Shown: positions 48,198-58,200 of the stretch, piece after piece
Layout: each line of letters begins with the position of its first letter
Numbering within the stretch: the first letter of the stretch is position 1
Assembly (NCBI GenBank): GCA_938082635.1
Contig: CALLLI010000036.1
Coordinates: 1 to 64,000, forward strand
DNA: 64,000 nucleotides
Direction: 5' to 3'
Origin: an uncultured Verrucomicrobiales bacterium
GTDB lineage: Bacteria; Verrucomicrobiota; Verrucomicrobiia; Verrucomicrobiales; DEV007
Notes under the pieces: model-generated
What the model saw: only the letters and a program-made list of their open reading frames with translations
Databases searched by the model: none
Told to the model about the DNA's origin: nothing
Made by a program: the position numbers and the translations under genes

Positions 48198-49274
48198 GTG
48201 CACTTTATCCTTCATTCCACCGACGACTTCAGCACGAGCTCGTCCAGTTCTTCCAATACCGTCAACCATGCCTGGAGCAACGACGGTACTCTAACCTTAC
48301 CCAACGAGCTTAAGATTGCATTCTATCATCATTCTGGAGATCCCAACACCCTGCGACTCAATGGAACCGTCTATCGGCTAAACGAAGGCCGCGTCTTCTT
48401 GATCGATCACACCGCTAGCATCGAACAGATCGAGATGACGCCATCTCCCGTGCGGGACAAAGAAGAGCTCCACGAATTCACGGAGTCTCTTTGGAACTAT
48501 GATCTCAACCATGCTGTCCCATTTGAAGGCAAGCCAGAGATCCTCTGCTTGCAATGGCAAGTTGGAGGCGACGAGCAACCTGTCACTTGGGCTCGAGATG
48601 GCCGGCTAATGAATAACCTCGAAGATCTGACATGGCTTGAGACGCTCGACTTTCCGGTCGGTCAGGATCCAGGACCATACGATGAGGGCTTCGACTATCA
48701 GGTCCTTAAACTAGCCATCGACCATCCGGCTTTCGACCCCTCAACTTCGCTGACTTGCAACTTCTACGACAAGGAAGGACAAAGCTTGTCGCATGGTTCA
48801 CAGGGGCGACCTCCATATGAGACGACTTATCGTTTCTCAGCGGACCTTAAGATACCACCTCCAATGCTCAATACCATCTCGCTCAAGCTCACTGCATCAG
48901 GCGGGCAGTGGCAAAGGCGCCCCGAACGCTTGACGGAAGAGACATTCAACAAACGAATTCACTTCCTTGAGTTTGACAACTTTACTCTCAATGACCCGGG
49001 CGGCCAAGAATTCACCATCGATGTGCAAGTCATAGAGTCTACGGAGGCCCATCAGCTCAAGATCGTGCCGATTCTGCACACTGGCGAACGGGTCGATCAC
49101 CGTTCTGGCAGGCAACGCAGTGGGAGGGTCGACAGCTATTCGTTTAAAGGAGTCCCGATAGAAGAAATTCAGGCTTTCGAGTTCTACACTCGCCCCCTGC
49201 GTGAGTTCACCTATCCAGACTTACCACTCATGCCTTACCCTAAAAGTAACGGAATTCGAGGATATCGTGAGTAA
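48198..49274 (+). CDS. Unknown protein, possible distal part of kinase gene
   Basis: Same frame as 47292-48107; 90 nt after TGA 48105-48107 also read open to the GTG at 48198. Confidence 0.5.
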   Translation: MHFILHSTDDFSTSSSSSSNTVNHAWSNDGTLTLPNELKIAFYHHSGDPNTLRLNGTVYRLNEGRVFLIDHTASIEQIEMTPSPVRDKEELHEFTESLWNYDLNHAVPFEGKPEILCLQWQVGGDEQPVTWARDGRLMNNLEDLTWLETLDFPVGQDPGPYDEGFDYQVLKLAIDHPAFDPSTSLTCNFYDKEGQSLSHGSQGRPPYETTYRFSADLKIPPPMLNTISLKLTASGGQWQRRPERLTEETFNKRIHFLEFDNFTLNDPGGQEFTIDVQVIESTEAHQLKIVPILHTGERVDHRSGRQRSGRVDSYSFKGVPIEEIQAFEFYTRPLREFTYPDLPLMPYPKSNGIRGYRE

Positions 49275-49959
49275 CGGCGCCTTCTTCACAACGCGCTGGA
49301 CACGTGTGGCCCGGTCTCGTGGCGCCTCGGAAGAGGCGAAACTAGCACTCTCTGAACTCTGCGAAGCCTATTACGAGCCTGTGCAAGGCTTCATCCGAGC
49401 CACCGTTCGCCATGACGAGAAAGCACGCGATCTTACGCAGGGATTCTTCGCCAACGTGCTTAGCAAATCTGCCTTTGACGGTGCAGATCCGAATCGCGGT
49501 CGCTTCCGCGCCTTTTTGTTAGGCGCGGTAAAACACTACTTGTGGGATCGACAGCGTCATGATCTTACAGCTAAGCGGGGCGGCGGCGCGACAACGGTCC
49601 CTCTAGAGGAGGATCAAACGCCCAGCCCAGAGCTACCTCCAGATCAAGAGTTTGATCGGCGCTGGGCCCTCACCATTCTAGCCAAAGCGCTATGTGAACT
49701 GAGGGAATCCATGGAGGCGAACAACGAGTGGGCCAAGTTCGACGCCTTGAAGCCGTTGCTCACCGGGGATAGCACCGGCTTACGACAAGCCGATACTGCC
49801 GAACAGTTAGGCCTAAGCGAGAATGCGACCAAAGTAGCTATCCATCGGCTACGCCGCAAGTTTCGTGAAACCGTCAAAGCCGAGATTGCCCAGACGCTGG
49901 ACGATCCCGATCACATCGACGCTGAGTTGGCCTACTTGCAGGAGGCGCTAAGATCCTGA
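49267..49959 (+). CDS. ECF-like sigma factor of the type associated with PVC Ser/Thr kinases
   Basis: FTTRWTRVARSRGASEEAKLALSELCEAYYEPVQGFIRATVRHDEKARDLTQGFFANVL...AEQLGLSENATKVAIHRLRRKFRETVKAEI. GTG 49267 overlaps upstream stop. Confidence 0.85.
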   Translation: MSNGAFFTTRWTRVARSRGASEEAKLALSELCEAYYEPVQGFIRATVRHDEKARDLTQGFFANVLSKSAFDGADPNRGRFRAFLLGAVKHYLWDRQRHDLTAKRGGGATTVPLEEDQTPSPELPPDQEFDRRWALTILAKALCELRESMEANNEWAKFDALKPLLTGDSTGLRQADTAEQLGLSENATKVAIHRLRRKFRETVKAEIAQTLDDPDHIDAELAYLQEALRS

Positions 49960-49965
49960 AACGCA

Positions 49966-49997
49966 GAACGGACAGAGCGTCGCCGCCCTGCCCGTTC
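49966..49997. terminator. Convergent terminator-like hairpin
   Basis: GAACGGACAG (49966-49975) / CTGCCCGTTC (49988-49997), one mismatch; second dyad GTAACGT/ACGTTAC at 50015-50037. Confidence 0.6.
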
Positions 49998-50033
49998 GTT
50001 AATCGTCTTATTTGGTAACGTCTATCAGCGACG

Positions 50034-53000
50034 TTACTGCTTCGCGCGATAGAAGCCAGCGGGAGCAGCGATGCGGTCCGCGTCCGTCTCTTCGAGCGCG
50101 CCACCGAGGCCAGGAGCGATGACCTCCCAGTTCTCAAGGTCCGTCGAGTATTCGATGTCCACTGTGAACCCATCAGGAATGGTAAGTCCGAAGACACCGT
50201 TCTCGGTAATGCCGACGTCTTCCAAGATTAGATTCGTTGGAGTGGGCATAACCTCAGGCTGCAATGTCAGAGGAGTCTCAGCGCCATTAAATAAGTCTAA
50301 CAAGTCACTTTCACTCAGGGCCACGTCCCAGATCGAGATATCGTCCATCAATCCGTCGAAGTTACGCGCTGTGCCACAGCAATTGTCCTTACCAAAGAAC
50401 CATGAGGTGTTCATGTTCATTTGTGCTAGCTGGGGAACCGCATTGACGGCGGAGTTCAGTTCACCACCTGAGCCGACATACAAGGTCGCTTCGTCTTCCG
50501 TCAATGAGAGGGCAATGAAGACCCACTCATTTGGTGGGATGGCGACCCCACTCTCGAAGCCCCAGGAGGTGTTGGAATTGTCGTTCCACGTGTAACCTAT
50601 ATTCCCAGAACCGCCACTGAAGCCGATGCCTATGGGCTGATCAGGAGCCTCGCCGCCACGGGCTTGAATCAGCCCAGACCAATCCCCCGTGTGGGCGCCG
50701 TTAATCCAACCCGTGATCGTGATCTGCTCGAAGGTCTTGCCTGTGGCCGGCACTTCGACATAACTGCCGCCGCCATCCTCACCGGTGACCTCAAAGCCTC
50801 CGCCACTTGCACCCGCACCCCAGGTACCGCCGACCAATGTACCGTCGAGGCCATTGCCACTCACATCTGCCACCGTCGTGCCTTCACCTTCATCGGCTGG
50901 CCAATAACCCACCAAGTTTGGCGAGGGATCACCGCCAACACCAGCCGCCCATCGGATGGAGTTCACGAACAACTGCTTGCCTGCATCCGTTAGGTCATTG
51001 AATGATGAATCCGTTATTGGGAAAGCCACTCGTCGCGCAGGCGACACATTGTCTGTCACTCCTGCGCCGTCGGCCACAGCCGCTCCAGCCTCTGTGGCGA
51101 AGAGCATGGCAAGATCCACAATGCTACCATCGGCAGCTGTTCCCACCGCCTCGGTTCCAGCTGAGAGTGAAGAGGACCCTAGCGTTTCCGCGCCTGGCGC
51201 AGAGAAGAAGTCGATCGTGGTTCCAGCCAGATCTCCAGCGATGGGGTGATCGGACAAGGCCATCTGAACCGTGTCGGTGGACTTGGTCATGATCACCGAG
51301 CTTTGACCAAACTCGCCTTCCGCGCTTGCATCCATGACCGCTTCTTCCCAGTTCACAATAGGTACTGCGGCGTTGTGGAATTTCCCTCGCACGGACCCCG
51401 AACCAAACGTCGACGAGAAGATAATCACATCAGCCGCCTCGGTGCCATCCGTAGCCCCAGAGTTTTGATAACGCACATTCTCGGCACCAAACGTCTCCCC
51501 AAGGAAAGCAAGCACATTGGCATCGGCCCCCGTCTCCCCAGTATCATCGGCTCCCAATACGAGGAGGTCGAGCGGTCCGTCACCACCTGTTGGCACCGTT
51601 AACGTAATATCGTCCCCCTCGGTCCGCCCCACATTAGAGGCAGAGATGAAGCTCCCAGCGGCATCTGTTAGAATAAAACCACTGAGACCAGGATCCACAC
51701 CATTGTCAGTGCCTGAAACAATCATGATATCCTGAGTCGCTCCAGTCGCGGTGAAACTCCCGATGACCGAACTATTCCCCCGAGGGAAATCACTACTGAC
51801 ATTCGTCCCATCAGAGGCCGCTTGATTCCGCGTGTTACAGCAGCCTCGTGTATCTCCCGCGCCTAACAATTGCACTTGGTAGGACTCGCCGGCCGTCAAG
51901 CCATCGAGCGTGATCGACGCGCCATCGCCATTCCAGCCATGGCTGTTGTAAACCGAGTCCAGAATATCGTCGCCCGTCGTTCCGCCATCACCTGTCCAGA
52001 ACGTGCCTTCAGCGTTCCCGCCATCATAGGCGAACGGCGCAAACGTGATCGAAGAACCACCGATCAAGTCGCCCAGCGTCGTATCGAGGTCGACGTCTCC
52101 CCAAGTGATGTTGCTAGTCTCCATGGGCACTTCGACAGCGCCCAACACCGTGCCTGGCGTCGTAAAGAGCTCAGCCACATCGTCGGCTGAGATGACGCGA
52201 TCATAGATCTGCACATCATCGATCAGGCCAGAGAACGCAAGGCCACCGTCAAAGGCACCGATGAAGTAGCTATCAAGAGGGTCAATGGAGACTTCGACAG
52301 GGTCGTCCTGGGTCGCAACTGCCACACCATCGAGATAAAGGACGGCCTGAGTCGCTGTGTAACTCGCAACCACATGGTACTTCGTTCCTGCGGTGATCGC
52401 ACCTGCAACACCGAACTCAGGAGCTTCGCCCGAGAACCAGTTTAGGTCACCATCCTGAACAAGAACCGCAAAGGTCGGTGTGCTCACGCCTTGACCAATC
52501 ACGGTCTGCAAAGCGGCAAGTTCCGATGGCTGAATCCACATGGAAACTGTAAAGTCTGTGATTTCGCCGAGGCCCTCTCCGGGAACAACGCCTTGCGCTC
52601 CTCCACTGACGTTCAGAGAACCACCCGTAGCGAGTGTGGCTCCACCCAAGGTCGCGCCGTCTAACGTCCCGTGACGGTTGTAGCCCGTGACATCTCGCAG
52701 CTCAGTGCCACCAGCATCATCGTCCATGGCATAATGGGCAGCAGGTCCCGTGAAGTTGATCACAGCTGCATTCACTCTCGTCGTCCGAGTCTGATCATCA
52801 GCATCGACGTCGTCACTTTGGATTTCGATCGTAAAATCAAAGGCTCCTGTTCGACCCACCGTGTCCAACGTTACCGCAAGCTTACCAACGCCACTTGCAG
52901 GGACACTGGCAAGTTCTCCAACGGTGACGAGGTCTTTGTCAGGCCCAGTCACGGAGATGCTCGAAATAGTCAACGCATTGTCTTGACCCACATTCCCCAC

Positions 53001-53846
53001 CTCGAGTTCAAACTGAACGGGCACACCGGCAGAAACTCTCCCGAGATCGAGTGCTTGTTTCACAAAGATGTCAGGACCCGGCCCCTCTGGGAAGAGTAAT
53101 TCCACATCCGGAAAGGTTGTAGGATCATGCCACTGCTCAGTGCTATCTGTAGCCCAGCTAAGCTGCGTTTGTCGTTCGCCTTCGGCTTCGTCGTCATCAT
53201 TGATGGCCACGCCGAAGCCAAAGAAACCACGTTCAAGGATTTCCGCCGGAGTGAAATCAGTGAGGGTAGACCAAGGGATGGCCCACTCTATCGTATAACC
53301 TGTGTCTGATGTGGCGGCAATCGCATTCAAGTCTGCCACATCTCCATTCTCAGTCACCCAACGCTCGTGATTGATGCCGTTGGTAACCTCAACCTCACCC
53401 GGTACAATCGTAAGCTGATAGATCGGGTGTTCTTTATCGACATTGTAGTCAGGAACCGTAGGACCGTCGTCTTTACCGAGCCCATCTGCGTCGAGGTAAA
53501 GCTCAAAACTATCATCCTGCCAAGCATCAGGGCCGTCGTTGGAGAAATAGTCGTCTGTGACTACTGCGTAGAAATAGAAGTTGTCATCATCCCACAGCGC
53601 CTTCCACGTGCAGGAGAGGTCATCATCATCATCAGGCATGTCGCCTACTGCGGTGAACGATTCGCCATTGAGGGTATACTCATTGGCCGTCGCCCAGGCA
53701 GCATCATCGGGGTTGCCATCGATGACGATTGCTTGGGAGGTGTGTCTAATGGAGCCTTTGATGTCTTGAGCACTGGCCACGGAAATACCCGCGATTAGAA
53801 TTGCCAACGCCACACACCAAGAGGCAAGAGTAGGAACTCTTGTCAT
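50034..53846 (-). CDS. Large secreted protein: CBM9-like, LamG-like repeats, C-terminal tail module
   Basis: AIVIDGNPDDAAWATA...CTWKALWDDDNFYFYAVVTDDYFSNDGPDAWQDDSFELYLDADG (CBM9-like); two LamG-like segments with YFIGAFDGGLAFSGLIDDVQIYDRVIS; ends IEYSTDLENWEVIAPGLGG. Confidence 0.8.
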   Translation of the reverse strand: MTRVPTLASWCVALAILIAGISVASAQDIKGSIRHTSQAIVIDGNPDDAAWATANEYTLNGESFTAVGDMPDDDDDLSCTWKALWDDDNFYFYAVVTDDYFSNDGPDAWQDDSFELYLDADGLGKDDGPTVPDYNVDKEHPIYQLTIVPGEVEVTNGINHERWVTENGDVADLNAIAATSDTGYTIEWAIPWSTLTDFTPAEILERGFFGFGVAINDDDEAEGERQTQLSWATDSTEQWHDPTTFPDVELLFPEGPGPDIFVKQALDLGRVSAGVPVQFELEVGNVGQDNALTISSISVTGPDKDLVTVGELASVPASGVGKLAVTLDTVGRTGAFDFTIEIQSDDVDADDQTRTTRVNAAVINFTGPAAHYAMDDDAGGTELRDVTGYNRHGTLDGATLGGATLATGGSLNVSGGAQGVVPGEGLGEITDFTVSMWIQPSELAALQTVIGQGVSTPTFAVLVQDGDLNWFSGEAPEFGVAGAITAGTKYHVVASYTATQAVLYLDGVAVATQDDPVEVSIDPLDSYFIGAFDGGLAFSGLIDDVQIYDRVISADDVAELFTTPGTVLGAVEVPMETSNITWGDVDLDTTLGDLIGGSSITFAPFAYDGGNAEGTFWTGDGGTTGDDILDSVYNSHGWNGDGASITLDGLTAGESYQVQLLGAGDTRGCCNTRNQAASDGTNVSSDFPRGNSSVIGSFTATGATQDIMIVSGTDNGVDPGLSGFILTDAAGSFISASNVGRTEGDDITLTVPTGGDGPLDLLVLGADDTGETGADANVLAFLGETFGAENVRYQNSGATDGTEAADVIIFSSTFGSGSVRGKFHNAAVPIVNWEEAVMDASAEGEFGQSSVIMTKSTDTVQMALSDHPIAGDLAGTTIDFFSAPGAETLGSSSLSAGTEAVGTAADGSIVDLAMLFATEAGAAVADGAGVTDNVSPARRVAFPITDSSFNDLTDAGKQLFVNSIRWAAGVGGDPSPNLVGYWPADEGEGTTVADVSGNGLDGTLVGGTWGAGASGGGFEVTGEDGGGSYVEVPATGKTFEQITITGWINGAHTGDWSGLIQARGGEAPDQPIGIGFSGGSGNIGYTWNDNSNTSWGFESGVAIPPNEWVFIALSLTEDEATLYVGSGGELNSAVNAVPQLAQMNMNTSWFFGKDNCCGTARNFDGLMDDISIWDVALSESDLLDLFNGAETPLTLQPEVMPTPTNLILEDVGITENGVFGLTIPDGFTVDIEYSTDLENWEVIAPGLGGALEETDADRIAAPAGFYRAKQ

Positions 53847-54004
53847 GGGAATTTATGGGTAGTGGGGTTTGTAATACAGGTGAAGACAAGACTCTGCGAG
53901 ACAGTTCTCCATAATGTCCAGAAGATTCCATACAATCGCCTAACTAAGGCGAGGTCGGTTAATTTACCTAACCAATCAAAGATCAGTAGATCTAATGGCA
54001 ATTC

Positions 54005-55273
54005 CTACCTATCAACAACCACACGTAGCCGACCATGCGAGGCGTCCGTAAGGATTGCCGTCGTCACACGCTCTACACCGTGAGCTAAAACATCGATCTC
54101 TTCGACCCCCGTAACCTGGCCATTGGGGCTATTCGTCTCCCAACTGTCCATACCGCTAGATACTTCGATCTGGTAACTCAAATCGGAGACCTCTGAGAAA
54201 CGTTGGAAGACAAAGAAGGCCTTCCCATCCATCACCTCCACCGCCACTTGCGGGGTCAAATCCCGGCGTTCCGGATGACTGGCCAACCCATATTCGAGTA
54301 ACTGGCTCGCCCCATCTTGATCAAAGTCTCCTTCGGTAGCCGTATCCGCCTCGCTACGAGAGGTTCGGAAATAACGTGCCACGTACTGAGCATAGCTCGT
54401 CGTGCGCAGATCGAGGTCCGCATCCCACGGCTGAGAAAGGGATACAATCGTCTCCATCGGCCCGGCCACATCGAGGTCGGCTCGGTTGATCGCTTGGCCA
54501 CCGTTGTTATGATTATCAGTGCCGGTATCGCACCAATACGCTTTCCTCGCCACTGGATCGATGACCAATCCATGCGGCGTGTCTAAATCCGTGATCACTG
54601 TTTTGACAGGCCCACCATCCACGAGCCGTCGCTGGATATGATTCGACGCACGGTTGCACCAGAAGAGTTCCCCTTTCGCGCGATCCAACTTCACTCCGCG
54701 AATGCGTGGCTGGCCCGTAAAGAGATTGGTCGAGGCTCCTCCATCGAGTGAACAACGATTGATGTTCCCGGCGGAGAAATCGCCCCAATACAGAACGTTG
54801 TTAGGCACATCGAGTTCTAAATAATAGGGGCTCGGCGTCGCGACCACCGTTTCCACGCCTGACCCATCGAGATTGGCACGCTCAATCACACTACGCGCCT
54901 CATCACACCAGTAGAGTTTACGATTCGCCAGATCCAACGTCACATCCGCCGGGAAGCCTAGACCATTCACAATCGCCGTCACACCATCGCCATCCAGCAT
55001 GGCCTTCGAGATGCTCTTAGCTTTGTTGTCAGCGAAGTAGAGCGTATCATCCGCCACATCGATGGCGATCCCCCGCAAGTTGTTCGAGTTTACTTCAATC
55101 AGAGTCTCTATCTCGGAACCATCTAGATTCGAACGCTGCACCTTCCCAGCACTACGATCTACCCAATACAGCTTACCTCCATCTGCCACCAGCGGAGCCA
55201 AGCACAAGATACATCCTAGAAACGCCCTGCTTATCATGTGGAGACGATAGCAAAGAACGACCTTCCCGGCCAA
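54005..55273 (-). CDS. YWTD (LDL-receptor-type) beta-propeller protein with C-terminal tail module
   Basis: Repeated LYWVDRSAGKVQRSNLDGSEIETL, KLYWCDEARSVIERANLDGSGVETV, VLYWGDFSAGNINRCSLDGG; signal peptide. Confidence 0.85.
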   Translation of the reverse strand: MAGKVVLCYRLHMISRAFLGCILCLAPLVADGGKLYWVDRSAGKVQRSNLDGSEIETLIEVNSNNLRGIAIDVADDTLYFADNKAKSISKAMLDGDGVTAIVNGLGFPADVTLDLANRKLYWCDEARSVIERANLDGSGVETVVATPSPYYLELDVPNNVLYWGDFSAGNINRCSLDGGASTNLFTGQPRIRGVKLDRAKGELFWCNRASNHIQRRLVDGGPVKTVITDLDTPHGLVIDPVARKAYWCDTGTDNHNNGGQAINRADLDVAGPMETIVSLSQPWDADLDLRTTSYAQYVARYFRTSRSEADTATEGDFDQDGASQLLEYGLASHPERRDLTPQVAVEVMDGKAFFVFQRFSEVSDLSYQIEVSSGMDSWETNSPNGQVTGVEEIDVLAHGVERVTTAILTDASHGRLRVVVDR

Positions 55274-55285
55274 GACAAACTCAAT

Positions 55286-58200
55286 CTAACGCTCTCTCTG
55301 AATTTCTACAGCTGGCACACGATAACTACGGTGAGACTCGCCCGTCGCTTGGAAGAAGAACGCCCGGTCTCCCATGAAGAGCGTGGAGTGATCTTCATCC
55401 GTAAGATCCGGGTCCGTCGCCCCCGTCCAGTACTCGTGACCATCCGCCTCGAGCAAGAAGTAGCCTCGATACCCAAGTATTCCCTGAACCAGATCCCCAA
55501 GCCAGAGCTGCACCTGATCCGCACCCGTCGGGTCCGAGTCTCCTAAGAAGCCATTGGACAACGTCAGCCCGCGTGTCGAAGGGCTCATATCAAGGGGCGC
55601 ACTCGGCGCAAGTAAGTTATATCCCTGCTGAAGCGGTTGTATGAACGCGTGGTCACGCAAATGCCCTGTCACCAGAACAGATGCCCCTAGACTATCACTT
55701 GAAAGCCTAACAAAGGCTCCAACTCCAGGCGGAATCACCATTTGATGCGCGTTGTCGAGATCCGTATCTCCACTAGCAACCCAGTGTCGCCGACCACCCG
55801 CGTCTAAGAGATAGTAGCTATCGTAACCCGTTCCATTAAAGAACTGCATTTGGTCCGCGCTCGCAGGATCATTGGATCCTTGGAATTGGCCAACGGGATA
55901 CACCTCACCAAGTAAGCGATGTGGACGAATAACGGCCTGGCTGAATCGAAGCCCCGACGTGGGAAGAGCACTCAAGGTGTTGTGCAAACCGCGAAGATCT
56001 ATAGAGACGACCTGATCCGTCGTTCCTGCTAGATCGATATCAAAGCGATGCCCCTCATGCTGGCCACTCGCCAACTCAAGATAGTACGCACCTTCCCCAA
56101 GAAATTCTCTCAGGCCAGGCGCAGCAAGGGTGAAGCGGGCGCCGTCCACATCCACTTCAGCAATGCTACTCGCGTAGATTGGAGACGCATTCAGACTCAC
56201 ACCATGGGTTTGGTAACCAGAACTGAATGAAGTTCGATACCAACCGCAAATCGGTGTCGTCGTTTCATAGTTCCAATCATGATGCCAAATACGCAACCTG
56301 ACAAAACCACGCTCCAGACTCACACCAGGCAAATCTTCTAGATGGTCATAGTTCACTTTCTCCCAGCCATAACGCAGGGTCTCGATCTCACTCTCCCGCA
56401 GGACGGTCGACCAAGAAACGAGGTCCGCACTAACCTCCAGCCAATAATCGATATTGCTATGGCCGGCCGGACGTTTGTAGGAAACGGATAGACGTGTGCC
56501 TTCCTCGTGAGCTTGCAGATCGATCCCCACATCCTCCATAGACGCGACATAAGGGTTCCGACCGAGCGCATACTCTGCCGCCAAATCTAGCAGATCTCCA
56601 TCCGCATTATCATGGGTTGGCACCCGCCGCCCTACATGATGAAACCCTAAATTCTCTCCGGTTTCATTCACCGTGATCGCGCTATTCGGTAACTCCTCAC
56701 GTGCAAAGCCAGGGCCTGCCCACGAGACCTCCAGGGTCTCCGCTCCTTCGCGTTCGAAGTAGTGCACCTCCACAGGATGCATTCCGGCCGCTAGTGTGAT
56801 TGTCTCAGAAACTTCTGCTACGTCGTGAACACCGTCGTTGTCCACGACCAAGTTGCCGTCCAGATAGAGACGGCTACCTTCATCTGACCGGAGGAACAAG
56901 GTATAGTCTCCATCTGCGGGGATCGCGAGACAGCCACGGTAGCGTATGGCAAAGAAATCGTCGCGTGCTCGCGGTGTCAGATTAATGGAAGAAAGGGTAC
57001 CTGTTAGAACCGGATTCATCGTCGTGAAATCAGGCAACTGAGTCCAAGTCCCCTCGTAATAGGAATAGGTCATGCCATTGACCAGAGCCCCACCTAGCGA
57101 GCCGTAGACCTCCACCTCTGCAAGGCTAAGATAATTTACTCCGCTCAACTGAACCCGAACATAGCGCGCAGCTCGATTCACATCGATTCGCTGTGTCGGC
57201 AGCGGCACTTCGTTGTAGGTGAACTTAGACACGCCAAGTTGGTTGCTCACCTCCGAAACGTCCGTGGAAACAAAGGGCTCTTTACTAACAAAGACATTGT
57301 AAGGCACGAGACGATCACCGCAGCAATCATTTCGATTCCAGAGCAGAAGATGGTCCACAGCGCGCACGCTGCCTAGATCGAGGTCCCACCATGCATCAAC
57401 GTCCAGTTCCGTATGGGTCACACTGCCATTGCGCCAATCACCATCCGTATTGCCGTCACGGGCGAGATCGGCCTCGAAGACGGTTCCATAAACCGAAGCC
57501 TGAGTCGCGCTCGCAGTTGGGAGAACCGCCAGGTTCACAAGATCCGTCGCTCGCTCGTCCACCTGAGCATCTTTGTAGAAGGCATCAAAGGCCTCATCTG
57601 AATCTGCCCACCCTTCAGGAAGCAAACGCACGGCCCAGATGTAACCGGCACCGGGACGGGCATCGCCGACGATGCCGATATTGAACGTTTGCGAGCCAAT
57701 GCCAGGATCCACTTTGACCAATCCCTGCCCGATCGTACGCCAACCATCCGTTGAATCATGCAGCCAGATACCAAGGTCCCGCCGAACTGTCGCTTCATAG
57801 TCCACCTGCACCTCGACCACCGTCGCGGGTTGGACCGCACTCGGAGCCTCCACACTCGTCACGATGTCTTGGGTCGCGGGACCTCCTGAGTTCCTCTCCA
57901 CGGTCGCATTGCCATAGTCGGCGTCCAAAGCATCATCGTCCGTCGTCGCTCCTAACGGAAGCAAACGCACCGCCCAGACATAACCATCACCTTCGCGGGC
58001 ACCGGTAACGACAGGCAGGGTAAACGCATGGGCACCAAAGCCAGGCTCAACCGTCGCGTTGCCCTTGGCCACGGTGAACCAGCCGTTCTGCGAATCATGC
58101 AGATAGACCCGTAGTTCACGACGCTCCGTCACTTGAAAGGGAATATCCAGCGTTATAGTGTCAGGACTCATGACGAGTTCCGGAAGCACGATGGCTCCCA

